A DNA stretch of 64,000 nt from Cercophora sp. LCS_1 (Eukaryota; Ascomycota; Sordariomycetes; Sordariales; Lasiosphaeriaceae), in the NCBI GenBank assembly GCA_036250225.1, contig JAPZLL010000048.1, positions 124,001 through 188,000 on the forward strand. Direction: 5' to 3'. Below are positions 11,484 through 23,864 of this stretch, one piece after another. The position numbers and the translations under genes are program-made. The notes under the pieces are model-generated. The model was not told where the DNA came from. It did no database searches and worked only from the letters and a program-made list of their open reading frames with translations. Each line of letters begins with the position of its first letter. The first letter of the stretch is position 1.

Positions 11484-13763
11484 TTTGGGATGCACTTTGG
11501 GCTGGGGCTGGGGATCAGGAGATATAGATCTCGAGAAACATGCACCACCGGTCTCCTTCTGATTGCGCCTGATACTTCACATTGAACCACCATTAAAAAG
11601 GCTGTGGATTTTCCTGTTGACGCCGCCCGCATGGAACTCCTCACTTGCGACCCCTCCTCTTTCTCTAAGATGTCCTATACCTACCCAAGGTATCTGATGG
11701 CATTTCATCTGATGTTACTGTAGGTACCAACATGTTCTGTTTCCTGTAAGGTAAAACTGTGCTTTTGGCCCTCTGCCTGCCGGTAGAAATTATCCACTCG
11801 TTTTTTTTTTTTTTCAGCGCAGATCTTTTTCCCTCCTTTACCTTCACCTTCAAGGCTTCAACACTGACATCGATATCTGCCCAACATTCCGATTTCGTCC
11901 CACCACCATCGCCGTGGCTCGCTTGTGCCACGTGAAATCCATATCACCTGCAAGTGCAATACCTTTCCCGTTCCTTCTTACTCTTTATTCTTTCCCCCTC
12001 CCCACGTTTTGGACCACAGCGCTGACTGTCAACGCCTCGCCGAGAACCCCGCCGGTCCCCGGCCGCTCGGTCCAAAACTTGCTCTTCGCCCGTGCCACGG
12101 GCCTCGATTACTTGATCGAGGACCCGGCAGCCACCCAGGTCAGGTAAGCAATCTTCCCCAGCATCCATCTTCCTTACGGGGCCCCATTCTTGGCTCGTGC
12201 CTGGCATCGCCGACCTGCGCAAAACTTGAGGAGCCTGCTCTCTCGGGCAGTAGTTTCCAAAGACATGAGGCGCTCGTCATCATATTCGGACGGGCGAGTA
12301 TATGGTCTGGAACTGTGGTTGTAGTCCATCCTCGTCCTCCAGCCCTTCAGCGAATATCCTGGCAAAAGCGGCCGTCTGCCGGCCGTGTCTGCCAACCTTT
12401 AAGTAGTGTACGGTGGCTGGGCTCTCCCCTATCATACCGTTGGAGGGCGGAACCCTGGGGGAACGATGTCTTGGTGATTCAAGACTTGCTGTTGGGCGCG
12501 GGGGTTGCAGGTCGGAGAGCAACATGTGGGGTTGCTAGTCACTTAAACTGGCCAGCGGGATCTCTCAGCCCAGCTTTGTGGGAGGTCTTTGAGTTTGTGG
12601 ATGGCAACTCGAATGCATTGCTTAGTGGGAACCTACCCAGCCGACCTTTTTCGATGGCCATGTTGTCGATGTACCGAGCCAAGCCCATTCCTGGATGGCG
12701 GGCGTTTGCTTGCTTAGTGGTTTAACACCTGCTAACTGGGGTTTAGGCAAGATTCGTTTCGGCGCGCCCTCCGTTGGGAGTTGCCCCTCGGGGTGGCTCC
12801 AGGCTTACAATCGCCGATGCCGAACGCCTGTTCGATGCCTTGCGCCGACGTGACCAGGAGCAGCGTGAGCTTGGTATGGAGGGTCCTCAGCATACAATGG
12901 ACACGCTGCTGCAGTTTCTTTGGGGGGGGAGGGGGGGCGTGGTGCTTGGTAGTTGTTGTAGGAGGTCTGACAAATTATACTCCCCAACAGCGGCGGAGTA
13001 CCTAGCGCGGACAAGTAGAGGTGATTGTGGACATGAGCAAGGGTCAAGTTTCAGGAGGGAGGACTTGAACGCACGGTTCTGCCGCCGCGTCTGTATCATG
13101 ACCATATTGATGCGTTTGGTCGTCGGTCTCCTAGCCATCGTTGTCAAGGTAGCGAGACGGTTGAAAGGCTTATGGGAGATGGTTGAATGGGGTCTTTCTG
13201 CGGAAGTGTAGGAAAAACCCGGCCTCTTCTGGTTTTGTGATATGGTGAAGCAACCGCGAAAAAATGGGAGCCAGAGCGTCTACCGTGCCTACGACCTCGC
13301 TCAACCAAAGACTTGGCACACAGAATCCAGGCGATACCGCTTCAAGTGGTCTAGGCAGACGTTAAAAGCTTCAATCCAAGGACACCGTAGTTTCGCGACG
13401 GGTTCTGCCGTGGTCTCTCGACGGTTGCGGCCGCAGCGATGTCGGGTTGCATTGTCGTTGACTTGCGGCTGTTCCTCGGCAAAGTCGCAAGACCTCGAAT
13501 GCGCCGCAGACCTGATAGAAATCCCGTTTCTCCCCAATTAGATATATGGAAAATTGGATCTGGGGCCCTTCTCTATATCACAAGCACTTCCATTCATAAT
13601 TCTATGCGGTCTACGGAGGTGCCTTTCAAAAAGTTCTGCGCAGTGCCAAGCCAGCCACACCCCTTTAGCTGAATGATCGGCAACCACACCACATCTAGCC
13701 TAGCCACGCAATCTTACCCCTCAACCCACTTCCACAGCTCAAAAATCAATCACAACGATCAAG
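11484..13763. other. Intergenic region with duplication copy 2 and coding relics
   Basis: Two coding-like stretches lack a complete gene: about 12010-12140 (NLLFARATGLDYLIEDPAA before a GTAAGC donor at 12144) and about 12790-12920 (LTIADAERLFDALRRRDQEQ). Neither has an ATG-led frame with good splicing. Pyrimidine-rich tracts occur near 11800. Confidence 0.35.
12142..12500. repeat. Diverged duplication, copy 2
   Basis: Partner of 9817-10150, same orientation, about 2.3 kb apart. Both copies begin at a GTAAGC donor-like site, which suggests that an intron and the following exon of an ancestral gene were duplicated. Confidence 0.55.
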
Positions 13764-14618
13764 ATGAAGCCAAATACAGATATTTCCATGCGTGCGCTTA
13801 TTGTTACCCTCAAATCCCCTATTGTGGGCCTTACTTCGGCCGATATCTTTGCGAAAACAGGGGTTTCCGTGAGTACCGTCAATCGGATATATGCGAGGGC
13901 CATTGAGCGTGGGTTTGAACCAAATGTACGGCCCTTGATCATCAAAGACGAATGGGTTGAAGATGCCCCTCGCTCTGGCCGTCCACGAAAACAAACCCCT
14001 GAAAATACCGAGAGGGTTATCGCCAAGGTTCGGAAAGACCGATATGACCGTGAGAAATCCTGTGCTGATCTAGCCGGTGAACTCAGTATCGAAGGCCTCA
14101 ACATCTCAGCTGTCACAATTTGGAGGATCCTCAAACCAGCAGGGTTCAACAAAACGAAACCAACGAGGAAGCCTGGACTGACGAAGAAGATGAAAGAGGA
14201 GCGGCTGAAGTGGTGTCTTGATTATAAAGATTGGACCTTGGAGGTTTGGAAGCGTGTTATTTGGTCTAATAAGACTTCTGTTGTATTGCTTCATCGCCGG
14301 GGAGGATATCGTATTTGGAGGAAAGCTAATGGGCGTTTTCTTAAAAGCTGTATCCGTGAACGATGGAAAGGATATTCGGAATTTATGTTTTGGGGCTGTT
14401 TTTCCTACGATCAAAAGGAGCCTTGCCATTGTTGGCTTCCAGAAACGAAGGCTGAAAAGGAACAAGCTGAAAAGGACCTTGAGGAATGGAATGCAGTCAA
14501 GTCTGCACATAAGTATCAGCTCGGGAACGGCTATTTTGATCGTCAAACCCAGATTATGCTCAAGGTGAATGCACATATAACCTTAACCCTGGGGCTTCCT
14601 GCCCCAAACCCCCTGTAA
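13764..14618 (+). pseudogene. Tc1/mariner-type transposase, truncated and inactive
   Basis: The ATG-led frame encodes 284 residues. Residues 1-80 form a helix-turn-helix region (LTSADIFAKTGVSVSTVNRIYARA), followed by the linker motif GRPRKQTPE, a second HTH (LSIEGLNISAVTIWRILKPAGF) and KKMKEERLKWCLDYKDWT leading to the catalytic core. Known: Tc1/mariner transposases have W-S-D-E-T at the first catalytic Asp. Here it reads VIWSNKTSVVL, so Asp is replaced by Asn. The frame ends soon after the core begins; the second Asp (normally in a Q-D-N/E-x-A-P-x-H motif) and the final Asp/Glu are absent. It cannot catalyse transposition. AT content is higher than in neighbouring genes, consistent with a resident, mutated element. 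Terminal repeats were not found. Confidence 0.85.
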
Positions 14619-14851
14619 GACCCCTTAGACCCCTGTAAATACAGGCCCTACTGCCTAGATTCCGGGGCATAGCCTCCTATAACTATGCTGACTCCAACAA
14701 TTTGTATGGTGACTAAGCCAAAAATTTAACGATAATGCCAATGCGAAAGATATGCTTATGCGCCACACAAATTCGGTCGGGAACAGCCGTTTTGACCGGT
14801 ATAGCCAGATTCTCGTTATGCCTCTGATGCTTATGTGCAGACTTGACTGTA
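14492..14851. repeat. Inverted repeat at the 3' end of the transposon relic
   Basis: The arms are 14492-14519 and 14824-14851, 26 of 28 bases complementary, with about 300 bases between. The inner parts also resemble each other in direct orientation (TCGGGAAC-GC-TTTTGA). Downstream of the transposase stop is a TGGGGC-TTCCT-GCCCCA hairpin near 14592. This points to rearranged pieces of more than one transposon copy. Confidence 0.6.
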
Positions 14852-15190
14852 TGTAGATGACTTCATCTCAGCTGGGTTTTCGCGTTGCGGCAAAGTCCGT
14901 CATGGTCCGTGCTGCATCCTTATCGGCCGGCTTATCGGCTTCGCAGAACCGGGTCTCGCCGTGGTGGCGTCGCGGTGCCCAGAAGAAGCTAGGCTCGGAC
15001 GGGCGAAAAAGTACACATCGCATCCCACATTCGTGGTGGCCGTTTCGTCGTTGCTGCCGCCTATCGTCAAATCTTGTTTCCATTGCCGACCCTTTCAACC
15101 CACCGCGATTTTGTCTGTACCATCTCGGTCCATGACGCCTTTGTAGGCGCATCTTTCTCTTCTCCCTTGCTGAAACTGCCCCGACCAGCC

Positions 15191-18100
15191 ATGGCGCCGC
15201 TCGTCGACAATTCGCAGATCAAGTCCGCCGAGCTCTTGCGGCCGCTGCCGCTTCAGCAGCACACGTACATCTGGCCCTTCGCGATAATATGGCCAATCTT
15301 TCTCCGATATTATCTAAGCACCGAGCTCTACGAGAAACACATCCAAGCCCCTGAATGGACGTTTGTCTGGGTGGGGTCCATCATCACCGTTCAGTCACTG
15401 GTCTGGCTCTGCACACACTGGAGCGTCAACCTCAGGGCCGCCTTTACCGCCAAGAAGGCGCGCTCCGTTGATGACGCCGAGTTGATCAAGGTCATCCCCA
15501 TCTCGAATGCTGGGGCTGCCGACATTTGCAAGTTGGCCCGGGACAAGGTATGTCGTTTGTGCGCCGTCCGGCCATCCGAGTGACGCCAGCTAACCCCTGT
15601 TTCCTGCAGGTTGGTGACAAGGAGACTTTGTCCTTCCTCTTCCAGAAGCGCCGCTTTCTGTATAATACCGAAACCAAGTCGTTCAGTCCTCTGACCTATC
15701 TCATCGATGTCGAGCCAAAACCCAAGCTCGAGACGTTCCAGAAATCGAGGGGCATCACGAGCGCAGCTGAGCTGAAGCGGCTCGAACAACACTATGGCAC
15801 GAACACGTTCGATATCCCCGTTCCCACGTTTACCGAGCTCTTCAAGGAGCATGCCGTCGCGCCGTTCTTCGTTTTCCAGATCTTCTGTGTTGGGCTCTGG
15901 ATGTTGGATGAATACTGGTACTACTCGCTCTTCACCCTCTTCATGCTTGTTATGTTCGAGAGCACGGTTGTTTGGCAGCGCCAGCGCACCCTCAACGAAT
16001 TCCGAAGCATGAGCATCAAGCCATACGATATCTACGTCTATCGCCTGGGCAAGTGGACCGAAGTCCAGAGCGACAAGCTTCTCCCCGGAGATCTTGTGTC
16101 CGTCTCGCGAACGAAGGAAGACAGTGGCGTTGCCTGCGACATGGTTCTCGTGGAGGGAACCGCGATTGTCAACGAGGCGATGCTGTCCGGCGAGAGCACG
16201 CCGCTCCTCAAAGACTCGATCCAGCTTCGCCCCGGCGACGCCCCGCTCGATACCGATGGCTTGGACAAGAACGCGTTTCTCTGGGGAGGCACCAAGGTGC
16301 TTCAAATTACTCACGGTAACCCCGATGAGGAGAGACCGAAGCTGGCTTCGGGTGTGCCGCCTCCCCCTGACAAGGGCGCGATGGCCATCGTCACCAAAAC
16401 CGGATTCGAAACTTCTCAGGGCAGCTTGGTTCGGACCATGATCTACTCCACCGAGCGTGTTTCGGCCAACAACGTCGAGGCGCTCCTCTTCATTCTCTTC
16501 CTCTTGATCTTTGCCATTGCAGCCTCCTGGTACGTGTGGGACGAGGGTGTTAAGAAGGATCGCAAGCGGTCGAAGCTCTTGCTCGACTGCGTCCTCATCG
16601 TTACAAGCGTCGTCCCTCCTGAGCTTCCGATGGAACTCAGTCTTGCTGTCAACACGAGTCTGGCAGCCCTCGCCAAATACGCAATCTTCTGCACCGAGCC
16701 TTTTAGAATCCCCTTCGCTGGTCGTATCGATGTGGCCTGTTTCGACAAGACGGGCACACTTACCGGAGAAGATCTAGTCGTCGAGGGCATTGCCGGTCTT
16801 GGCCTTGGTCACTCGGGAACCGACACCCCAAGGGAGTCCGACGGAGCCCACAGCAACATGACCCCGGTTCGCCAGTGCCCCATGGAGACTACTCTCGTAC
16901 TTGCCACCGCTCATGCCCTCGTGAAGCTGGACGAAGGAGATGTTGTCGGAGATCCCATGGAGAAGGCAACCCTAAACGCTTTGCACTGGCAGCTCGGGAA
17001 AAACGATATCCTCACCAACAAGCCTGGCCCAAGCGCCGCTGTCAACACAAGCACCGTCGGCCAAGTCCAGATCAAGCGACGCTTCCAGTTCTCTTCGGCC
17101 TTGAAGCGCCAGAGCTCAGTCGCGACCATCAAGGCCATTGAGCACAGCACTGGTCGGAGACTGGCGGGCACATTCGTTGCGGTCAAGGGCGCCCCTGAGA
17201 CCATCATGAAAATGCTTGTCACCGTCCCTGGTGACTACGAGGAGACCTACAAGTACTTCACTCGTCGCGGCTCCCGTGTTCTCGCCCTCGCCTACAAATT
17301 TCTCGCCGTCGATGCCGAACTCGGCAATGCCAAGATCAACGACTTGAAGCGCGAAAATGTGGAGGCCGGGCTCACCTTTGCCGGCTTCTTGGTTCTCCAG
17401 TGCCCTCTCAAGGATGACGCGAAGCAAGCCGTCCAGATGCTCAACGAAAGCAGCCACCGCGTTGTGATGATCACTGGTGACAACCCGCTCACCGCCGTCC
17501 ATGTTGCCAAGGAAGTTGAAATTGTCGACCGCGATGTTCTTATTTTGGATTCCCCCGAGCACAGCGCCCACGGCGAGGAGAAGCTTGTGTGGCGCAGCGT
17601 TGACGACAAGGTCCGCATTGAGGTTGACCCCACCAAGCCGATTGACCCTGAGATTCTCAAGAACAAGGACATTTGCGTGACTGGCTACGCCTTGGCAAAG
17701 TTCCAAGGGCAAGTTGGCTGGAAGTCTCTGCTCCGGCACACCTGGGTTTACGCCCGAGTGTCGCCAAAGCAGAAGGAAGACATTCTCCTTGGACTGAAGG
17801 ACATGGGCTACTACACGCTGATGGCTGGAGACGGAACCAACGATGTCGGCGCTCTCAAGCAGGCACACATCGGCGTCGCTCTTCTTAACGGTACCCAAGA
17901 GGACTTGACCCGAATTGCCGAGCACACCCGAAACACCAAGATGAAGGAAATGTACCAGAAGCAAGTCGACATGTTGGCTCGCTGGAACCAGCCTGCCCCT
18001 CCTGTCCCCGTTCTGATCGCCCACCTCTACCCTCCCGGACCTCCCAACCCTAATTACCAGAAGGCTATGGAACGCGAGGCACAGAAGAAGGGCGTCACTG

Positions 18101-19258
18101 TTGCCGAGCTCGCCAAGACCAACGGGACAAACATTGAGACCATCACCTCTCCCGCCGCTCAACAGCTCCTCAACCAGGACCCCAAGAAAGCCAAGCAGGC
18201 CGCACAGGCTGCCAGCTTCGCCGACAAGCTGACTTCCGGCATGATGGATGCGGAGATGGACGACGAGCCCCCTACCCTGAAGCTCGGCGACGCTTCCGTC
18301 GCGGCCCCGTTCACTTCTAAGCTTCGCAATGTCATCGCCATCCCGAATATCATTCGCCAAGGCCGATGCACACTGGTTGCCACCATCCAAATGTACAAGA
18401 TTCTCGCCTTGAACTGTCTAATCAGCGCATACAGCTTGAGCGTCCTCTATCTTGAGGGTATCAAGTTTGGCGATGGTCAAATCACTATTAGCGGCATGCT
18501 CATGAGCGTCTGCTTCCTGTCCATCTCGCGCGCACGATCCGTCGAGGGCCTTTCCAAGGAGAGACCCCAGCCCAACATCTTCAACTTTTACATCATCGGT
18601 TCCATCCTTGGTCAATTCGCTGTCCACGTCGCTACCCTCATTTACATCGCTCGTTACTGCGACGTCCTCGAACCGTGAGTTCCCGTGTCCACCATCTATG
18701 TGATCCCTGCTGACAGTCTCCAGTCGCTCCGAAGTTGTTGACCTCGAAGCCGAATTCTCCCCCTCGCTCCTCAACAGCGCCGTCTATCTCCTCCAACTCA
18801 TCCAGCAGATTTCTACATTTGCCGTCAACTACCAAGGCCGTCCGTTCCGCGAGTCCCTCTCCGAGAACAAGGGCATGTTCTACGGCATACTTGGCGTCAC
18901 CGGTATTGCCTTTGCCTGCTCGACTGAGTTCATCCCCGAGCTCAACTCGGCCATGAAGCTTGTTCCCTTCAAGGAGGAGTTCAAGACTACCATGACAACT
19001 GTCATGATCCTCGACTACGTCGCCTGCTACGCCATTGAGATTGTGCTCAAGTTCTTGTTCAGCGATCTCAAGGCGAGAGACATTGCCGAGCGGAGACCGG
19101 AGCAGCTGGAGAGGGAGAAGGAGAGGAAAGCGATTGAGGCCAAGAAGAAGGCCGAAGAGGAGGAGCGCAAGATGGCCGAGAAGGTTGCCGAGTTTGAGAG
19201 GAAGTTTGAGGAGAAAAAGGAGGCTTTGTTGCGTGCGACAAGGGAAAGGAGAGTGTAA
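15191..19258 (+). CDS. spf1: P5A-type ATPase, ER membrane (Spf1 family)
   Basis: Three exons: 15191-15547, 15610-18674 and 18724-19258 (introns 62 and 49 nt), 1318 residues. Known: P5A ATPases such as yeast Spf1 are ER dislocases that remove mislocalised transmembrane helices. Seen: hydrophobic N-terminal helices, the actuator motif MLSGESTPL, the P5A signature PPELPMELS in the fourth core helix (about residues 455-463), the phosphorylation motif CFDKTGTLT with Asp498, the hinge motif GDGTNDVGALK near residue 860, and several C-terminal helices. A charged Lys/Glu-rich cytosolic tail (KKAEEEERK) closes the protein. All catalytic residues are intact. The length is somewhat above that of yeast Spf1, as is common in filamentous fungi. 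The ATG at 15191 is chosen because it precedes a fully conserved-looking N-terminus. Confidence 0.95.
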
Positions 19259-19884
19259 GCGTCGGATAGATGTGTCTGTATAAATAGATGGGTACAGTAA
19301 TAGATTTGCGATGATGAGTCCGTTTTGACCGTTCGCGCGATTTGTTGTCCGTTCCCGGAAGGATATCGAGCGACGGAGCGGTCCATGCCGAGCGAGGATC
19401 AAAAACACAGGTCTGCAATGACGGCCTCCCATCTGACCATCGGTCCTTCTTGGGTCTCAGTCGCCATAGTGCTTGGCGACCTGCTTCGACAAGCCCTCGA
19501 GACAACTGGCGCTACATCAGCAGACACTCACCGTCAAGTGATAGAGTGGAAGACCAACATCGCTGCAAGATTCACAACCAGAGGAGCTCCGAGATATAGG
19601 GTAATTGAATATACTGGTGAAGCTGTCGGGTAACTATGATACACAGTCCACGAATGCCCCTCTATTTTCGCGGAAGCCTGGAACGCCATGGCCCAAGCAC
19701 TGAACAACCCAAGCCAAATTCTGCCCATTTTTTTATTCCAGGCCGGACTGCTCTCCGACAACCCATCATTTGTTGCGGCACGCACCCTATCCGGCCGGCT
19801 CGGCCGAACCAGCCATGTTTGTCAAACCATCCATGCTCCACCACCCAACTCCGATCCCAGTCACGAGTTTTTGTAAAAGAACGC
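19259..19884. other. Convergent 3' intergenic region
   Basis: Lies between two converging genes and probably holds both 3' ends. No further gene seen. Confidence 0.5.
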
Positions 19885-21118
19885 TTATTTGCCGGGGTTC
19901 GAGGCAACGAAGGACTTGCCCTTCTCAATGTTCTTCTTGAGGTCGCCGAAGCAGGCCTCGAGGAGCTTCTCCTCAATGGCGTCAACCTTGCCGACGGGGA
20001 GGACCTTCTCAACACCATTGGGGCCGAGCTCAACCTTGGAGCTGAAGAACTCGATGCCCTGGTCCTTGTAGAGAGGGGAGTCGACAAAGGTGGGTTCAAT
20101 GACGCCCTTCTCGCCCTTGGCGGCGCGGAGGACGCTGTTAGCCATGCGGGCACCGGCCATGGCCATGGAGAGGGTGGCAGAGCCAGCACCGTCCTTGGCC
20201 TTGACGACCTCGTCACCGCCGAACTGGACGCGGTTGACGAGCTCGGCGTTGGCAGAGAGGTCGGGGTGGTTGCTCTGGCTGAACAGGGGGACGATGGTCA
20301 CACCGCTGTGGCCACCAACGACGGTGATGTTCTCATCCGCGGGGTCGGTGCTCTTGACCTCGCTGACGAAGCGGCTGGCGCGCACAACGTCGAGGGTGGT
20401 GACACCGAAGAGGCGCTTGGGGTTGTAGACACCCTTGGCCTTGAAGACCTCGGAGACGATGGGGACGGTCGAGTTGACGGGGTTGGCAATGACCAGGATG
20501 TTGGCCTCGGGGGCAGACTCGGCGCAGGCCTTGGCGAGGTCGCGGACGATGGAGGCGTTGGTGTTGAAGAGATCGTCACGGGTCATGCCGGGCTTGCGGG
20601 GGACACCGGCGGGGATGAGGACGACCTCGGCGCCCTTGAGAGCATTGGCAAGGCCGGTGGGGGTAGGGTCATAGCCCTTGACGGAGGACTTGGTGTTGAT
20701 GTGGGAGATGTCGGCAGCGACGCCTAGACGAGGGATAAAGGTTAGCGCCGCCAATTGGACACCGAAACAAACCGCGTTGGAGCGGCAGAGCCAATTGCAC
20801 ACATACCAGGGCCTCCACGGATATCGTAGAGAGCAAGCTCAGTCACGAGGGGGTTGAGCTTGAGGAGAAGGGAGAGGGGCTGGCCGATACCGCCGGCAGC
20901 GCCGAGAACGGTAACCTTGGAGAGCTGTCGTCCCAACTTGTGTCAGCCATTGCCATTGACGTCCATGCACTCAGAGCCGCATTCCGGTCGCAGCGCAAGC
21001 ATCGTAGACCGGACGGCTGGCGCACTCTGCAAAGTCAAATCGGACAGACGGCGGGCGGGCTTACGTTTCTGGCCGATGCCGAGAAGGCACGGGTCTGGAT
21101 TCTGGAGGCAGCAAACAT
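19885..21118 (-). CDS. mdh1: Malate dehydrogenase, mitochondrial
   Basis: Minus strand; exons 21118-21065, 20924-20807 and 20723-19885, introns 140 and 83 nt, 336 residues. Known: oxidises malate to oxaloacetate with NAD in the citric-acid cycle. Seen: a basic, Ser/Ala-rich mitochondrial presequence (MFAASRIQTRAFSASARN) encoded alone on exon 1, the Rossmann glycine motif GAAGGIGQPL at residues 26-35, the coenzyme/substrate loop GVPRKPGMTRDDL, VIANPVNSTVPI, and the catalytic histidine motif VVGGHSGVTIVPLFSQ. The protein ends in SNPGK, with no peroxisomal tripeptide, so this is the mitochondrial rather than the glyoxysomal isozyme. Length is normal and no residue is missing. Strong GC3 bias suggests high expression. 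Confidence 0.96.
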
Positions 21119-21874
21119 TGTGGCGGAACTAAAAAGAACTCGTGACTGAGAGGGAGAGACTGTGCGTGGAAGGCCCCGTGTCAAGAGAAACGGGTTGGGT
21201 ATCGAAGCGTGGGAGAGTGGTGGAAGAGGCGGAAGAAAACTCGCAAAGAAAATGCAAAGTGGTGCCGTTGACCAGGAGAATTCGAGGCGCTCGCTGGCTA
21301 ATGTGCCTGGTCCGATGAGGTAAAAAAAAGCGTTCTTGTCCCACTTGGGCCTAGCGCCAATTGCATGTGGCGGTGATTTCTCGGAAGTCGGACCTCGGAA
21401 CATCCCGTGACTGGTGGCAGTCAGTCACAGGTGGCAGCGTCTGCCAGAACCTGAGGGATTCGTGAATTTTTCTCTGAAGACAGTCCGTTCTCCCCGTTGC
21501 AGTCGCATCTCCAGGATGCGAACCGTCAGTTCCGGCGAGAATGACGTCGGCTGTGGGTTTCACATGCCCCGGCAATCGAGAACCGTCAGGAACAGCATGC
21601 GGGAGACTGGGTCTTTCCTTTCAGTGCCGGCCGGCTCGGAACGCATTCACCCACTCGTCCGGCCGGTCCCGATTGCGAACGTCGAGAGGAGCCGAACACA
21701 TGCAAATCTTCCGCTCAACCATCTCAGCACTCCACGCAACTCTGTGTAGACAAAAACGACCACAATACCCAATCCAAACTCAATTTTGACTTTTATCTAT
21801 TATCCTAAACACCAACTACTTGTCCCACCCATTCCTCAAGTCATCACCCCTCACCTCCCCATCTCACTCAACCA
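21119..21874. other. Intergenic, promoter of malate dehydrogenase
   Basis: Contains the 5' leader of the malate dehydrogenase gene on its left side. The right part (21770-21870) is CT-rich. No gene seen. Confidence 0.45.
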
Positions 21875-22855
21875 TCAACCCCTAACCTCAAACCTATACT
21901 CCTCCCCCCTCCTCAAACAAACAACCTTCCCACCCAGTCCCTCCTTCTCCACCTCCTTGACAAACTCTTCCAACCCACTAACCATGACACTGTAATCATC
22001 AAAATGCACCGGCACCGTAACCTCGGGCTCAACCAACCTCATCAACTTGACCCCCATCGCCGCATCCATCGTGACCATCAACAACGGCATCTTGGGCGAG
22101 GGAATCGTCGTCCCGCCCAGATGCACCAACATCAAATCGACCTTCTCGCCCCTCAACCACCTCGGAATCTCCTCCAACTCATCCACAAAAAGCGTATCCA
22201 CACTGATATAGATCCTGTAACCCACCGGGTCTCCCAATTCAACCATCCACCCGTTCGTAGGCGGCACTGCGCCCAGTATATCGCTGACAGTGCTTAATAC
22301 ACCGGGGGGAACATGTTTCCCTGGCATGGCTGTGATTTTCGCCGTATTGTTGTCGATGATTGGTAACTAGAGGAATTCGAATTCTCCCAGACCGAATACA
22401 TTCGTAAACGGCTCCGGTTCGGAAGCGAGACATTCCTTTGCGTGAGGCGTCGTGATGATGGGGAATTTGCGGTTGAGAGCGTCTTCCACGAGCCGATCAA
22501 AGTGGTCGTCGTGGTAGTGGGAGAGGAGGATGACGTCCAGGGAAGGTAGGGCGTCTAGTTCGACGGCTGGGTTCTTGAGACGTTCGGTCGCGACGCCCGG
22601 ACCGAGATGGACGTGGTCGCCGGCGTGGAGGAAGTTGGGGTCCGTGAGGATGCGGATGCCAGAGTATTCGATCAGGATTGTTGCGTTACCGATGAAATAG
22701 ACGGCCGCGTTTTCGGTGCCGGAGGACGGTTTGGAGGGGTGAGTGTGGGATTTGCCGACGGGGAGTACGGGTTCTGGTGCTGGGGGTTGGGAGAGGTGGG
22801 ATTTGAGGAGGGGGAGGCGTTTTGCTGGGTCAAGTCGGAGCTGTGGCCTTGTCAT
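21875..22855 (-). pseudogene. Metallo-beta-lactamase-fold hydrolase (UlaG/NAPE-PLD-like), interrupted by one in-frame TAG
   Basis: The minus strand carries two ORFs in exactly the same frame: codons 1-162 from an ATG at 22855, then TAG at 22369-22367, then an open frame to the stop at 21875. Seen before the TAG: a strand-rich start (VYFIGNATILIEYSGIRILTDP) and the metal motif LLSHYHDDHFD. Seen after it: KITAMPGKHVPPG, ISVDTLFVDEL and VPVHFDDY. Known: these blocks belong to one continuous lactonase/phosphodiesterase-like domain of about 320 residues, so the TAG falls inside the domain. An alternative 63-nt intron (donor GTCTGG at about 22391, acceptor CACAG) would remove the stop in frame but also delete coding-like sequence. 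A nonsense mutation or an assembly error fits better. Confidence 0.65.
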
Positions 22856-23864
22856 CCTGGATGTGGAGTTTTGGTGATGATCTTGGTGTTAGGGTGATGT
22901 TACGTCGCTGTTGGAGGTGAGAATGAACATTGGGGTTGTCTCGAAAAAGGGTGTCGTCATCGATGTCCGTCAACCCAAATGACGCAAAAAAATAGGCGTG
23001 TTGCTAACACGGACAACACGGACACAACGCTCATGTTGATGACAAAATAATCCGCACAATGGTTTTGGTTGATGTCTCTTCCGACTAATCTTAACAACTA
23101 CATATAGTCCTATTTCCAGTAGGCATCACTAAACCTCTCCAGCACCTCAACATTATCTTCCAAGGCTGCTGGAAAACGAATCAATGCCTTCCGTCATTCT
23201 CAACCTTTATATCCGCAGCGAAGAAACGAACTACCTTTCAAACCTTTCAGCCAAACCTCTTCACAATCTGCAAAACTTCTGATTGGACTTCACCTCTCTA
23301 CCTTTCTAGTATTCGCCATGCTTCCTAGCGCCGAGCATAAAATCTCTTTGCCGGATAGGCCGGCAACGAAGGGACGAATGGGGGTGGGCGGGAGAGAAAA
23401 AACGGACTGGAGACGCAAAGCCGGCGGGGGGACAGCCGGATTCTTGCCGAAGGCCGGGCAGGGCAAACTTGGGCAGGGCAAACGAAAAGTTTTGTAATCA
23501 ACAGTCCATAGACAATGCGGACGAGGTCTTGCATCTCTTGGTGATCCCATTTCTTCAATTGCTGTAATCCTTCCTTTGCCTGGTGCTCATATAGTAGCAC
23601 CTTCCATGTCGGAAGCTTCGCGCACAGTCCCAAGGGGATTGTCATCCTAGACCTCGTTGACACCCCTACGCACCTTCCTGCTTCGGTTTGACGCTGATGC
23701 CTTCCTTATCTCAAAATACCCCTCCCTCATTCGAGAACACCAAATGCTTGGAACAATTACTTCCGTTTTGTCAAGAGACACCTTCTGGTCATCCAGCAGC
23801 TACACAGCAGCCCCCAGTCCTGCAAGGCATTTTTCTCTCCCAAAGATTGTTCTACATGCTCCCC
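22856..23864. other. Intergenic, no supported gene
   Basis: A region of short overlapping frames between two minus-strand genes. It should include the promoter of the hydrolase gene on the left and the 3' end of the transporter gene on the right. Confidence 0.45.

Noticed and set aside
17116..18390. 424-codon minus-strand frame inside the P5A ATPase gene (also 15391-16314)
   Set aside because: Antisense shadow of a conserved coding sequence with strong GC3 bias; low-complexity Gly/Val/Leu-rich translation and no motif.
19636..20727. 363-codon plus-strand frame over malate dehydrogenase
   Set aside because: Antisense of a fully assigned gene; the Gly/Leu/Asp-rich repetitive translation is typical of reverse-strand reading.
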